Shown here: positions 1-8,886 of the stretch, piece by piece
How positions within the stretch are numbered: the stretch's first letter is position 1
Layout of the letters: the number at the start of each line of letters is the position of its first letter
Origin: Clostridium sp. BJN0001
GTDB taxonomy: Bacteria; Bacillota; Clostridia; Clostridiales; Clostridiaceae
Direction: 5' to 3'
DNA: 64,000 nucleotides
Assembly (NCBI RefSeq): GCF_022869825.1
Contig: NZ_CP094971.1
Span: 1,117,501 to 1,181,500, forward strand
Notes under the pieces: generated by a model
Told to the model about the DNA's origin: nothing
The model's database searches: none
What the model saw: only the letters and a program-made list of their open reading frames with translations
Position numbers and translations under genes: made by a program

Positions 1-2
1 TT

Positions 3-554
3 CAGGATTTTTATAGAAACGGCATTGAGCAGATTGTAGTAAAAGCTGAAAAAGATTTAAAAATGAGCCTTTTTGATATGATAGACAAGCCTGATTTTTC
101 AGATATTCCGTATGTAAATAGACCTATTTTAAATCCATTTCTTCTATTTAATATAAATTATTTTTTCGAATGTTTAAGTGCAAAAAAAGCAGATAAAAAG
201 ATTGAGATAAATATGTTTAAAGAAATAAAAAAAGGAAAATATTTAATTCCTATGGATGCAACAGGAGTTAATTTAGAAAAAAGTGATTCTAAAAATACAG
301 AAGCTACAATTAAGAAAGATAGTGTTATTCATTTCCCAATAATAAAAAATAGAGATGGAAAAAGTTTTTATCCTATATTTACAGACTGGGCTGAATTTAT
401 TAAATTTGACTCTAAAAAGAAATATGTAGGTAATATTATTTCGTTTGAAGATATTAGCCATCTTATCAAAAATGTTGAAGGGGTAGCAATAAATCCATTT
501 GGTGTTAATTTAATATTAAATGATTCTATGATAAATACAATTAAAAATATATAA
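3..554 (+). CDS. SseB-family protein, 5' end missing (partial)
   Basis: The reading frame is open from base 3 to the stop at 552-554, so the gene probably begins before the window. The internal ATG at 63 has no clear ribosome binding site. The last ~110 residues resemble the SseB N-terminal domain: a KYLIPMD strand, then HFPIIKNRDGKSFYPIFTDW, then a closing VAINPFGVNLIL segment. The family is named after an E. coli enhanced-serine-sensitivity protein and its biochemical role is unclear. The family call rests on pattern similarity only. Confidence 0.55.
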   Translation, partial: QDFYRNGIEQIVVKAEKDLKMSLFDMIDKPDFSDIPYVNRPILNPFLLFNINYFFECLSAKKADKKIEINMFKEIKKGKYLIPMDATGVNLEKSDSKNTEATIKKDSVIHFPIIKNRDGKSFYPIFTDWAEFIKFDSKKKYVGNIISFEDISHLIKNVEGVAINPFGVNLILNDSMINTIKNI

Positions 555-590
555 ATCTTAAAGTGAAAATCAATATAATGATTTTAAATT

Positions 591-612
591 GTATATGTGT
601 TAACATATATAC
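591..612. promoter_or_regulatory. Near-perfect palindrome upstream of luxS
   Basis: A 22-bp dyad centred on GTTAAC, with arms GTATATGT and ATATATAC, lies about 55 bases before luxS. It could be an operator or simply AT-rich dyad symmetry. No binding protein is implied by the sequence. Confidence 0.2.
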
Positions 613-666
613 GTAAAGCCGTCTCAGTTAAAGACAGTTACTTAAATAATATAAGGGAGCGATAAA

Positions 667-1146
667 ATGGATAAAATAGCTAGTTTTACTATTAATCATC
701 TAAAACTTTTACCAGGAGTATATGTATCACGAAAAGATAAATTAGAGTCTAATGTTCTTACTACATTTGATTTAAGAATGACAAGACCTAATTATGAACC
801 TGTAATGAATACAGCAGAAGTTCATACAATAGAACATCTTGGAGCAACTTTTTTACGAAATAATAAAGAATATAAAGAAAAGACTGTATATTTTGGACCA
901 ATGGGATGTAGAACAGGATTTTACTTAATATTAGGTGGAGATTATGAATCAAAGGATATAGTAGGACTTGTTACAGAAATGTTTAAATTTATTGCAGATT
1001 TTGAAGGAGAAGTACCTGGAGCAGCCCCAAAAGATTGTGGAAACTATCTTGATATGAATCTTAATATGGCAAAGTATTTAGCTAAGAAATATCTTAATGA
1101 TGTTTTATTAAATATAACTGAAGAAAGACTTATTTATCCTCAGTAA
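667..1146 (+). CDS. luxS: S-ribosylhomocysteine lyase LuxS
   Basis: LuxS cleaves S-ribosylhomocysteine to homocysteine and DPD, the precursor of autoinducer-2, in the activated methyl cycle. The 159-residue length is standard. The metal-binding HTIEH motif (about residues 53-57) and the later CGNY cysteine (about residue 124) are both present, as is the conserved FGPMGCRTGFYL segment with the catalytic Cys. The ATG follows AAGGGAGCGATAAA, a good Shine-Dalgarno. It is monocistronic, closed by a terminator just downstream. Confidence 0.97.
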   Translation: MDKIASFTINHLKLLPGVYVSRKDKLESNVLTTFDLRMTRPNYEPVMNTAEVHTIEHLGATFLRNNKEYKEKTVYFGPMGCRTGFYLILGGDYESKDIVGLVTEMFKFIADFEGEVPGAAPKDCGNYLDMNLNMAKYLAKKYLNDVLLNITEERLIYPQ

Positions 1147-1156
1147 TTTTAAACAT

Positions 1157-1190
1157 AAAAAAGCTAGCAAAATAGGCTGGCTTTTTTTTA
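1157..1190 (+). terminator. Rho-independent terminator of luxS
   Basis: An AAGCTAGC / GCTGGCTT stem (one G-U pair) is followed by a run of eight T. Confidence 0.85.
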
Positions 1191-1261
1191 TTTTCTTAAT
1201 AATATATAGTGACATTTTTTCCTTAAATACTATAATATAAGTTAGAATAGGGGGAGATATT

Positions 1262-2599
1262 TTGAAAAATGATGAATGTAATTTCATTCCATCTTCACTT
1301 GCAGCTTGTTTTATAGATAATAAAGAAGTTCATATAATGAAAATGTCTTCTAGAGGTATTTTTATTAGAACAATTGAAGCTGAAGATAATATAACAAAAA
1401 TCAATATGTCTTTTTATGATTTTTCAAAATCAAAGTATCAGGAAATAGAAATTAGAAATATAGAAGTAGAGAAAGTAAATAAAAATGAATTTTATTATAT
1501 ATATAAAATAATAATAAATGATGAGAATTATGTTAATATGGTTAACTTCATTTTTAGAGATTATTCAAGATATGTAACTCTTAAGAATTATGGAGAAGAA
1601 AATGAATTTTCAGAAGTTATGACTGGTTATCCTGCAGAAAAAGATTTTGATTTCTATGAATTTTATGATGATCAGAAAAAAGATTTAATAAAAGATGTAG
1701 ATTTTGATAAATTTAATTATATCTTAAAAGATGTTGAACTTGCATGTACAATTAATACAGATGAACTTTGTGACAAATATCTTCTAAATAATATATATGA
1801 GTTCACTAAATATTATTTAGAAGATAATTATATATATTCTAGTAGTATGCTTAAAAAGAAATTTTCAAGAATATATATTGGAAATGAGTTTTGCCACAAT
1901 TTGTTTCCTAAAAAAGATATTCTTTTAAAAATGCTTAATAAAGCTTTATTAGAAAAAGTTAATATAACTATCTGCTTTACGTATATGAGAGAATGTTATA
2001 TAGAAAAAAATAAAGAAATATTAGAGAAAATTTATAAATGGTGCAAAAAATCAAATAAAAAAGTTGAAATAGTTATAAATGATTGGGGAATGATAAAACT
2101 AATATGTGGTAAAGAAGATTTTTTTAGTATTAATTTAGGAATACTTTTAAATAAGAGAAAAAAAGATCCACGTTTCATATTTAAAAAAGGGTTTAATGAA
2201 AATAGAGAACTTTTGTCCGAAAATAGTTTAAATGTTCCTTTATATAGGGAATTTTTAAAACAATATGGAATTAAAAGATTTGAATTTGAGACATCTTTAT
2301 ATAAGCTTAAGATTCCAAAAGGAAAACATAGTCTTCATATGCCGTTTTATATTACAAATACTTCTCAGTATTGCCCTTTATATGCAATGTGTACAAAAAT
2401 GGATAGAGGAGAGCAGATACTTGTTAAAAACTGTCCTAAATATTGCACAGATTATATCTTTTCTTATCCTAAACATCTAAAAATGGTAGGAAAATATAAC
2501 TCACTTTTTAGTTTTGATGATACTATTTTAAAAGATAGTGAAAAGCTTAATTATTATCTAAAAAATGGTATTGATCGTATAGTTTTAAATTTTATATAA
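1262..2599 (+). CDS. U32-linked protein with degenerate PilZ-like N-terminus
   Basis: The 445-residue product starts at TTG after GGGGAGATAT. Residues ~1-120 have a beta-rich pattern with an MSSRGIFIR segment that recalls the D/NxSxxG part of PilZ domains, but the upstream RxxxR is not clear, so c-di-GMP binding cannot be assumed. The C-terminal half looks like the barrel of U32-family proteins and carries Cys residues at CPLYAMC and NCPKYC that could hold a metal or Fe-S cluster. It lies 15 bases before a second U32-type gene and is probably co-transcribed with it. Function is unknown; U32 relatives UbiU/UbiV, TrhP and RlhA act in hydroxylation reactions. I see no signal peptide. Confidence 0.5.
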   Translation: MKNDECNFIPSSLAACFIDNKEVHIMKMSSRGIFIRTIEAEDNITKINMSFYDFSKSKYQEIEIRNIEVEKVNKNEFYYIYKIIINDENYVNMVNFIFRDYSRYVTLKNYGEENEFSEVMTGYPAEKDFDFYEFYDDQKKDLIKDVDFDKFNYILKDVELACTINTDELCDKYLLNNIYEFTKYYLEDNYIYSSSMLKKKFSRIYIGNEFCHNLFPKKDILLKMLNKALLEKVNITICFTYMRECYIEKNKEILEKIYKWCKKSNKKVEIVINDWGMIKLICGKEDFFSINLGILLNKRKKDPRFIFKKGFNENRELLSENSLNVPLYREFLKQYGIKRFEFETSLYKLKIPKGKHSLHMPFYITNTSQYCPLYAMCTKMDRGEQILVKNCPKYCTDYIFSYPKHLKMVGKYNSLFSFDDTILKDSEKLNYYLKNGIDRIVLNFI

Positions 2600-2614
2600 A
2601 AGAAGGAATATAAA

Positions 2615-3577
2615 ATGAAAATAGTTGCTGGAATTGGTCTTATTGATGATTATATAAAAATTGTACAAGCAGGGGCAGATGAGATGTTTATTGGTTTTGT
2701 TCCTTATGAGTGGACTAAGAAATATGGAAGCCTTTTCCCATTAAATAGAAGAGAAGTTCTTTATTATAACGTTCAGGTAACTTCATATGAAGATATGAAA
2801 ATATTAAAAAAAATGATAGATGTATATAATGTACCTGTTACAATAACAATAAATTATCCATACTATCCTAAAGAGCAGTATAAAATTATAGAAGATATAA
2901 TTGAAAAACTCTGCAAAATTGGATTTAATGAATTTATAATTGCAGATATAAGTCTATTATTGTATTTAAGAGAAAGAAAATTAAATTTTAAAGTTCATTT
3001 AAGCGGGGAATGTGCCGAAATCAATAAACTTTCAATCGAATTTTTAAATCAGTTTGATATAAAAAGATATATATTTCATAGAAAAAATAGTATATGTGAT
3101 ATGAAAGAATGTATAAAGTCAAATAAAGTTAAAAATTTAGAGTATGAGGCATTTATATTAAATGAAAGGTGTCATTATACAGGAGCTTTTTGTAGTTCAC
3201 TTCATTGTGATGAACTGTCCCATCTATGTAAAATAGATTATATTATGGCAAAGAATTATAAGAATTCAAATCATTTTAAAAATGTAAGTAGAAAATTAGA
3301 AAAGTATTATGAAGAGAGTGAGACTTATGAAAATCATAAAGGATATTTTTTAGGGGAGAATGGATGTGGACTCTGTAGTCTTTACAATTTAGATAAAGCA
3401 GGTGTTACACACCTTAAAGTTGTAGGAAGAGGAAACTTAATTTATAATATAGAAAATGATGTTAAAAATTTAAAAAGAGCACTTCACATACTTAAAAATA
3501 GTCAGAATTATAAAGAAGATATGAGAAAAGAATTGTTTCCTGATGGTTGCAGTAAAAAATGTTATTATTTTATATGA
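2615..3577 (+). CDS. U32 family protein (peptidase U32-like)
   Basis: The 320-residue protein has the U32 layout: N-terminal KIVAGIGLIDDYIKIVQAGADEMFIGF, a central barrel with VHLSGECAEIN, then a Cys-rich C-terminal part (FILNERCHYTG, FCSSLHCD, HLC, NGCGLCSLY) ending in GVTHLKVVGRG. The Cys pattern matches those that ligate an Fe-S cluster in characterised U32 members. Although called peptidases, several U32 proteins are RNA or ubiquinone hydroxylation factors, so the true reaction is open. The ATG follows AGAAGGAATATAAA. It is paired with the upstream gene. Confidence 0.75.
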   Translation: MKIVAGIGLIDDYIKIVQAGADEMFIGFVPYEWTKKYGSLFPLNRREVLYYNVQVTSYEDMKILKKMIDVYNVPVTITINYPYYPKEQYKIIEDIIEKLCKIGFNEFIIADISLLLYLRERKLNFKVHLSGECAEINKLSIEFLNQFDIKRYIFHRKNSICDMKECIKSNKVKNLEYEAFILNERCHYTGAFCSSLHCDELSHLCKIDYIMAKNYKNSNHFKNVSRKLEKYYEESETYENHKGYFLGENGCGLCSLYNLDKAGVTHLKVVGRGNLIYNIENDVKNLKRALHILKNSQNYKEDMRKELFPDGCSKKCYYFI

Positions 3578-3650
3578 ATAATAAATAGTAATTTATTGAA
3601 TATCTTATTCGATAATGAAATAAAGTTATATAAAGAAGGAGGAAAGAATT

Positions 3651-3827
3651 ATGAGAAATAAAGCATTATTTATTACAAGTTTTGTCCTAATGATTATATC
3701 ATTATTTTTTATGGCAGTTAATGCATTTATATTTAAAATTCCTGATGAGTTAATAAGAATATGTGGCATAGCTATTTTTATTAACACTCCGATATTTATA
3801 TATCTTTTATTAAGGGGAAATAGGTAA
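3651..3827 (+). CDS. Small membrane protein, 58 aa
   Basis: A short gene with a strong AAGGAGGAAAGAATT ribosome binding site directly before ATG. It encodes two hydrophobic helices (about residues 5-28 and 36-54) separated by a short KIPDELIR loop, and ends in RGNR. I do not recognise a family. The ideal Shine-Dalgarno and the membrane pattern support a real gene. Confidence 0.6.
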   Translation: MRNKALFITSFVLMIISLFFMAVNAFIFKIPDELIRICGIAIFINTPIFIYLLLRGNR

Positions 3828-3954
3828 AAATAAATTTTGTCAGAAAATGATTTATTAAAAATAGCTTAATTTATGGAAGTACATGCATAATTAATAATTG
3901 ATAAAAATAGATATATATAATAGATGTATTAAATAAATATCTAGGGAGGTTATT

Positions 3955-4668
3955 ATGAAGAGCAAAAGTGTACTTTCAATTTTAGTACTTGTCTCAATTT
4001 TATTTATGACTACAATATCTTCTGTTTCTGTATCTGCAGAATTCAAATATAATAAAGATGGTATATGTAAGTTTTATGATCAAGGCAATTATGTTACTCA
4101 GTGGAAATTGATTGATAGAAATTGGTATTATTTTAATCAAAATGGAATCCTTCAAAATGAAAAATGGATAAAATCTAATAATAAATGGTATTATGTGGAC
4201 CATTATGGAATAATGCCTAAAGATATGATTATTGATGGATACTATGTCAATAAAAGCGGAGAATGGACAGGTTCTAATGAAAATATAATTAAAAGTTCAG
4301 AAGCAAAAAATTTAATATATGTAAACGATGGAGGCTTCTTAAATAAGCAACTTAAAAGTAAATTTGTAACTCTTGTAGGACCTGAAGACTTTACATATGA
4401 TGAAATTTATGAATTATGGGATCTTAAAGGAGCTTTAAGGGAAAATTATTATAGATTTGCAGTGATGAATACATCGGAAGATGGGAAAGAATATTATTTT
4501 GATGAATGTTCTTATCTAGTAGGAAAGAGCACAGGAAATGTTTATATGATTCCTCATCAGGGATGTCTACCTATGTATCAGATTAATAAAAATAAAGTTA
4601 TAAAAAAATTCAATTGGTTTGAAGTAAGTGATTACTATGATTATGATTGGCGCAGTGATTTATTATAA
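3955..4668 (+). CDS. Secreted protein with cell-wall-binding repeats
   Basis: 237 residues. A signal peptide is clear: MKSKSVL, a hydrophobic core, then SVSVSA as the likely cleavage region near residue 28. Residues ~40-100 contain imperfect choline-binding/CW-type repeats, visible as WKLIDRNWYYFNQNG, KWIKSNNKWYYVDHYG and a degenerate third copy. The remaining ~130 residues (from NLIYVNDGG) contain no motif I recognise. The likely location is the cell surface, attached through the repeats. The ATG follows TAGGGAGGTTATT. Confidence 0.75.
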   Translation: MKSKSVLSILVLVSILFMTTISSVSVSAEFKYNKDGICKFYDQGNYVTQWKLIDRNWYYFNQNGILQNEKWIKSNNKWYYVDHYGIMPKDMIIDGYYVNKSGEWTGSNENIIKSSEAKNLIYVNDGGFLNKQLKSKFVTLVGPEDFTYDEIYELWDLKGALRENYYRFAVMNTSEDGKEYYFDECSYLVGKSTGNVYMIPHQGCLPMYQINKNKVIKKFNWFEVSDYYDYDWRSDLL

Positions 4669-4718
4669 ATATAAAAATTTATAGTAATACAGATTGGATG
4701 TTACGGAGGATAAAATAA

Positions 4719-5318
4719 ATGAAAATATACCTAATAAGGCATGGAGAAACAGATTGGAATTTGAAACAAATAATTCAGGGTACAAATGATACTGTTTTAA
4801 ATGATACAGGAAGAAGACAGGCTAAAAAATTAGCAAATAAACTATATTACGATAAAAACATAAAATTTTCCAAAGTATATACAAGCAAACAGAAAAGAGC
4901 AGTGGAAACAGCAAAAATAATAGCAAGAATTTTAAATAAAGATTATATAATTGTTCAAGGAATTGAAGAAATGAATTTGGGAAGTTTTGAGAAACATAAA
5001 TGGGAAGATGTAGAGAAAAAATTCAGTGATGAATTTTCTTTATGGATGAAAGATATACGATATAGAAGAGTCCCTTTTGGTGAATCTTATGAAGATGTTT
5101 TAAAAAGAGCAATAAAAACGTTATATAAAATAATAAAGTCTAATTCAGAAAATGTTGCAATTGTAACTCATGGTGCAGTAATTATGGCAATTGTATGTCT
5201 TATTAAAGAAAACTCTTTTAACGATATACTTAAGTTTTCTGCGTTAAATAGTTCAATATATGAGATTAATAGTGAAGACGTATTAAAACATATTAATATC
5301 TTTAAAAAAGCAAAATAA
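4719..5318 (+). CDS. Histidine phosphatase family protein (GpmB/CobC-like)
   Basis: 199 residues with the RHG catalytic signature in MKIYLIRHGETDWN, the second arginine region YTSKQKRAVETA, the GxxE acidic region in EEMNLGSFE, and the second catalytic His in VAIVTHGAVI. The fold catalyses phosphate transfer through phospho-His. Substrate cannot be told; phosphoglycerate mutase-like, alpha-ribazole phosphatase and broad phosphatases share this pattern. Convergent with the HD-GYP gene through a shared terminator. Confidence 0.85.
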   Translation: MKIYLIRHGETDWNLKQIIQGTNDTVLNDTGRRQAKKLANKLYYDKNIKFSKVYTSKQKRAVETAKIIARILNKDYIIVQGIEEMNLGSFEKHKWEDVEKKFSDEFSLWMKDIRYRRVPFGESYEDVLKRAIKTLYKIIKSNSENVAIVTHGAVIMAIVCLIKENSFNDILKFSALNSSIYEINSEDVLKHINIFKKAK

Positions 5319-5320
5319 AA

Positions 5321-5360
5321 AAACTTCTTATTGAGAATTTTCAATAGGGAGTTTTTTTTA
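5321..5360. terminator. Bidirectional terminator
   Basis: An AAACTTCTTATTGA / TCAATAGGGAGTTT stem has T runs on both strands. It serves the phosphatase gene (+) and the HD-GYP gene (-), which converge here. Confidence 0.8.
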
Positions 5361-5366
5361 TTTAAT

Positions 5367-6422
5367 TTAATGAATAACTAATTCTTTAATAGATAAATCT
5401 TTATTTTTTGAAAGATCAATAAAATCATCATCTACAAGAAGAAGTGGCTTTGAAATTTGTTCTGGATTAATTTGAATTATTTTTCCCTGCTTATTATTGC
5501 TTAAGATAACACTTTCACCCATATAAAAATTTGCTATATGTTCTAAAAATACTTTTGTATATATATAGTCAAATTTATTAACACTACTTTGTTTTATTTC
5601 TTCTAGAGTTTCAAATGCACTTTTTTTAGTGATTCCTTCTATATCTGAATTCAATACATCTAGCTTGTCTGCAATTGCAATTATTTTTGCGAATGGATGG
5701 ATTTTTTCTCCTTTAATCGCAAAATATCCACTTCCATCTTCTCTCTCATGATGCATTAAAACACCATAGCTTACGCTTTTATCAAGATAAGGAATATTAA
5801 TAACTGATTCATAACCTAATTTAGTATGTTCTTTTATTTCTTTATGTCTTTTTTCTAAAATCATATCGGGTTTCTTTTGAAGTTCATAATCTAACTTTGT
5901 CATACCAAAATCATGAAGAAGAGCTGAATAAATTAAAAGATTTATTTTAGCTTTATCAAAGCCAAGCCATTTAGCAATAAGTGCACTCATAACGGCAACG
6001 TTTACCCCATGTCTATATATACAGTCATTTCCGCTTCCTTTAAATAATACACTACTTACTACTATTTCTTGTGATTCGAGTTCTTTTAAAATTTTATTGG
6101 CAAAATTTCTTAGCTCATTATTTACTGTAAGATTATTTGTGTGTTTCATTTGCTCAAACATTTTTGTAAGATTATTGCTTATATCATCAAATGTTTGTTC
6201 TACTTTTTTTATTTCTTCTTCTTTACTATAGCTTTTTAATATTTCATCTGGTATTCCTACTGTTATTTTATCAAAGAAGTATGATCTTTTAAGAATCGAT
6301 ATTTTCTCCTCATCAAGTGTGGTATCCTTTTTTATAAGAAGATTTCCGTTTTTATAAACGTCATTTGTAATTATCATTCCTGGTTTTAATTCGTTAATTG
6401 TTAAAATGCCTAAATTTTGCAT
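5367..6422 (-). CDS. HD-GYP domain protein, probable c-di-GMP phosphodiesterase
   Basis: I place the start at the ATG whose complement is at 6420-6422, because it has AAAGGAAT eight bases upstream; an ATG seven codons earlier lacks a site. The ~351-residue protein has an N-terminal ~110-residue region and then an HD domain: HGVNVAVMSALIA, LLHDFGMTKLD (HD pair), and HHEREDGSGY, the HHExxDGxGY core. The final P of HHExxDGxGYP is replaced by F. Known relatives hydrolyse cyclic di-GMP. No membrane segment is visible, so it is likely cytosolic. Confidence 0.85.
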   Translation of the reverse strand: MQNLGILTINELKPGMIITNDVYKNGNLLIKKDTTLDEEKISILKRSYFFDKITVGIPDEILKSYSKEEEIKKVEQTFDDISNNLTKMFEQMKHTNNLTVNNELRNFANKILKELESQEIVVSSVLFKGSGNDCIYRHGVNVAVMSALIAKWLGFDKAKINLLIYSALLHDFGMTKLDYELQKKPDMILEKRHKEIKEHTKLGYESVINIPYLDKSVSYGVLMHHEREDGSGYFAIKGEKIHPFAKIIAIADKLDVLNSDIEGITKKSAFETLEEIKQSSVNKFDYIYTKVFLEHIANFYMGESVILSNNKQGKIIQINPEQISKPLLLVDDDFIDLSKNKDLSIKELVIH

Positions 6423-6706
6423 AATATCATTCCTTTTTTTCATAACTATACTTCTATTATTGTATATTTATAGAAATTTGTCAAAGAATTTCTTTATAAA
6501 AAATTAATTTGTATATATATTAATGATAAAGATTACATTGAGTTATATAATCCTTTTATATCTTTTCACAAAAATTATTATCAGCTTTTGTAAGAAATGA
6601 TTATTGAATTAAAACCATTACACTAGTAGAATAATAACTGTAGCAAGGAAAAATAAATAACAAAGATTTAAAGAGAGAGCTACACAAATGAAAGGGAGGG
6701 ATTTAA

Positions 6707-7816
6707 ATGGCAGGTTTGTCATTAAAACATATTTACAAAGTTTATCCAGGAGATGTTACAGCAGTAACAGATTTTAATCTTGAAATTGAAGATAGAGAAT
6801 TTATAGTATTCGTTGGTCCATCAGGATGTGGAAAATCTACTACATTAAGAATGATAGCAGGACTTGAAGAAATATCAAAAGGTGAATTATATATAGATGG
6901 AAAATTAGTTAATGATGTTGAGCCAAAGGAAAGAGATATAGCAATGGTTTTCCAGAACTATGCATTATATCCTCATATGACTGTTTACGATAACATGGCA
7001 TTTGCATTAAAATTAAGAAAGACTCCAAAAGATGTTATAGATAAAAAAGTTAAAGAAGCAGCTAAGAGACTTGATATTGAACATTTATTAGATAGAAAGC
7101 CAAAGGCTTTATCAGGTGGTCAAAGACAAAGAGTTGCCCTTGGAAGAGCAATTGTCAGAGAACCAAAGGTATTCTTAATGGACGAGCCTTTATCAAACCT
7201 TGATGCAAAGTTAAGAGTTCAAATGAGAACTGAAATTTCTAAATTATATCAAAATTTAGCAACTACATTTATTTATGTAACACATGATCAGGTTGAAGCT
7301 TTAACAATGGGTACAAGAATTGTTGTTATGAAAGATGGTGTAATTCAGCAGGTTGATACTCCACTTAACATATACAATAACCCAACAAACGTATTCGTTG
7401 CAGGATTTATTGGAAGTCCACAAATGAATTTATTAAATTGTGTCTTAAAAGAAGAAAATGGAAAAGTTTATTGTGTATTGGAAGATAATAAGATATTAAT
7501 TTCAGATGCAAAAGCAAAGATTCTTAAAGACAAAGGATATATTGGAAAAGAAGTTGTATTTGGTATAAGACCAGAACACATTGATGATGATCAAAATATA
7601 GTTGCAGCAAATCCAGAAGAAACAGTAAATGGAGCAGTTGAAGTTGTTGAAAGAATGGGAGCTGAGAGTTACATTTATTTCAAATCAGCAAATAAGAGTT
7701 TAACTGCAAGAGTTAGTGGAAGCACTAAGTTAGAACCAGGAGACAACATCAAATTAGCAATTGAGATTAACAATATCCATATATTTGATGCTGAAACTGA
7801 ATTAAGAGTATGTTAA
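6707..7816 (+). CDS. msmK: Sugar ABC transporter ATP-binding protein, MsmK/UgpC type
   Basis: 369 residues, typical of the MalK/MsmK/UgpC group. Walker A is GPSGCGKST, the Q-loop is [10 protein letters not shown], the signature is [14 protein letters not shown], Walker B is [12 protein letters not shown] and the switch His is in YVTHDQ. Residues ~240-369 form the OB-fold regulatory domain (FGIRPEHI). No permease or binding-protein gene lies beside it. In Firmicutes such orphan ATPases energise several sugar importers encoded elsewhere. The gene has AAGGGAGGGATTTAA before its ATG. Confidence 0.9.
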   Translation: MAGLSLKHIYKVYPGDVTAVTDFNLEIEDREFIVFVGPSGCGKSTTLRMIAGLEEISKGELYIDGKLVNDVEPKERDIAMVFQNYALYPHMTVYDNMAFALKLRKTPKDVIDKKVKEAAKRLDIEHLLDRKPKALSGGQRQRVALGRAIVREPKVFLMDEPLSNLDAKLRVQMRTEISKLYQNLATTFIYVTHDQVEALTMGTRIVVMKDGVIQQVDTPLNIYNNPTNVFVAGFIGSPQMNLLNCVLKEENGKVYCVLEDNKILISDAKAKILKDKGYIGKEVVFGIRPEHIDDDQNIVAANPEETVNGAVEVVERMGAESYIYFKSANKSLTARVSGSTKLEPGDNIKLAIEINNIHIFDAETELRVC

Positions 7817-7840
7817 TATATAAGTAAATATATATATAAA

Positions 7841-7871
7841 TTTTAGCTCCACTACTAAAGTGGGGCTAAAA
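7841..7871. terminator. Stem-loop between msmK-type gene and PucR-type gene
   Basis: A 13-bp stem (TTTTAGCTCCACT / AGTGGGGCTAAAA, one G-U pair) surrounds a 5-base loop. It lacks a long T run on the plus strand, so it may be a weak terminator or an mRNA-stabilising structure. Confidence 0.5.
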
Positions 7872-7904
7872 TCATAATAAAGAGAGTTGAGGTGAGTACT
7901 TATA

Positions 7905-8861
7905 TTGAATAATTTAAATATATATCTTAAAGATATGTATGATGCTTGTAAATTTGATTTTTCTGTGTATGTTGATGAAAAATTAATATTTTCTTCAAAT
8001 AAAAAGTTTCAAAAAGATGATGAGGATCTTTATAAAGAAGAATTAAGCATTGAAAATTCAAATATAAAAATAATAGTATTCAAAAAAGATATAAATGTAG
8101 CAAATATTATAAAGTTTTTTCTTCAGGAAAAATATAAACCAATTAATAATGAGAAAGAAAACGTAATCTTAAAACTTTTAAAAAGAGAACCAGTGTCAGC
8201 TGCTGTTTTAAATAAAAAAATGCCTTTACTAACAGAAAATACATATATGATAACTCTATATCTTGAAAATAAGGTGTTAGATGTAAAAGATATACTAGAA
8301 AAAATATATACAGATACTGATTCGATTATTATTAGAAAAGATGATAATGTAGTAATGATCGGAAATTTTGAAGAGATAAAAGATCATATTTCAAGTATTA
8401 GTGAAACTATATATACATCTTTATATGAAAAAAGTTTTATAAATTATGATAAAATATATTCATATAATAATTTGGCTGAATTATATGATGAAGCACTTTA
8501 TCATATAAAGCTTGCTAAAAAATATAATTTAGAAGAAAAGGTTTTTAATAACGATAGTTTATTTTTTGAAAAGATTATTGATGGTCTTTCAGATCAAACT
8601 AAAAGCAGAATATTAAAAAGATTTTCTGATGGATTTTCTAAACTTGATAAGGAACTTATAAAAACTATTGAAATATTTTTTATTATGAATCTAAATTTAA
8701 GTGAATCAGCAAAAGAATTATATGTTCATAGAAATACACTTATATATAGATTAGATAAAATAGAAAGATATACTACATATGATATTAGAAAATTTAATGA
8801 TGCTATAATTTTTAAAATGGCATTTTGCATATGGAAGGAACATAATCTTCAGAAAAAGTAA
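7905..8861 (+). CDS. PucR/CdaR-type transcriptional regulator
   Basis: 318 residues starting at TTG, with GAGGTGAG eight bases upstream. The C-terminal ~60 residues form the PucR-type helix-turn-helix: LNLSESAKELYVHRNTLIYR then LDKIERYTTYDIRKFNDA. This is the signature of CdaR/PucR regulators. The N-terminal ~220 residues resemble the GGDEF-like sensory segment of this family but without catalytic motifs. It sits between the msmK-type gene and a LacI-type gene, which suggests control of carbohydrate or organic acid use. The inducer is unknown. Confidence 0.75.
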   Translation: MNNLNIYLKDMYDACKFDFSVYVDEKLIFSSNKKFQKDDEDLYKEELSIENSNIKIIVFKKDINVANIIKFFLQEKYKPINNEKENVILKLLKREPVSAAVLNKKMPLLTENTYMITLYLENKVLDVKDILEKIYTDTDSIIIRKDDNVVMIGNFEEIKDHISSISETIYTSLYEKSFINYDKIYSYNNLAELYDEALYHIKLAKKYNLEEKVFNNDSLFFEKIIDGLSDQTKSRILKRFSDGFSKLDKELIKTIEIFFIMNLNLSESAKELYVHRNTLIYRLDKIERYTTYDIRKFNDAIIFKMAFCIWKEHNLQKK

Positions 8862-8886
8862 AAATTAGAGAAAATGGAGAAGTGGT

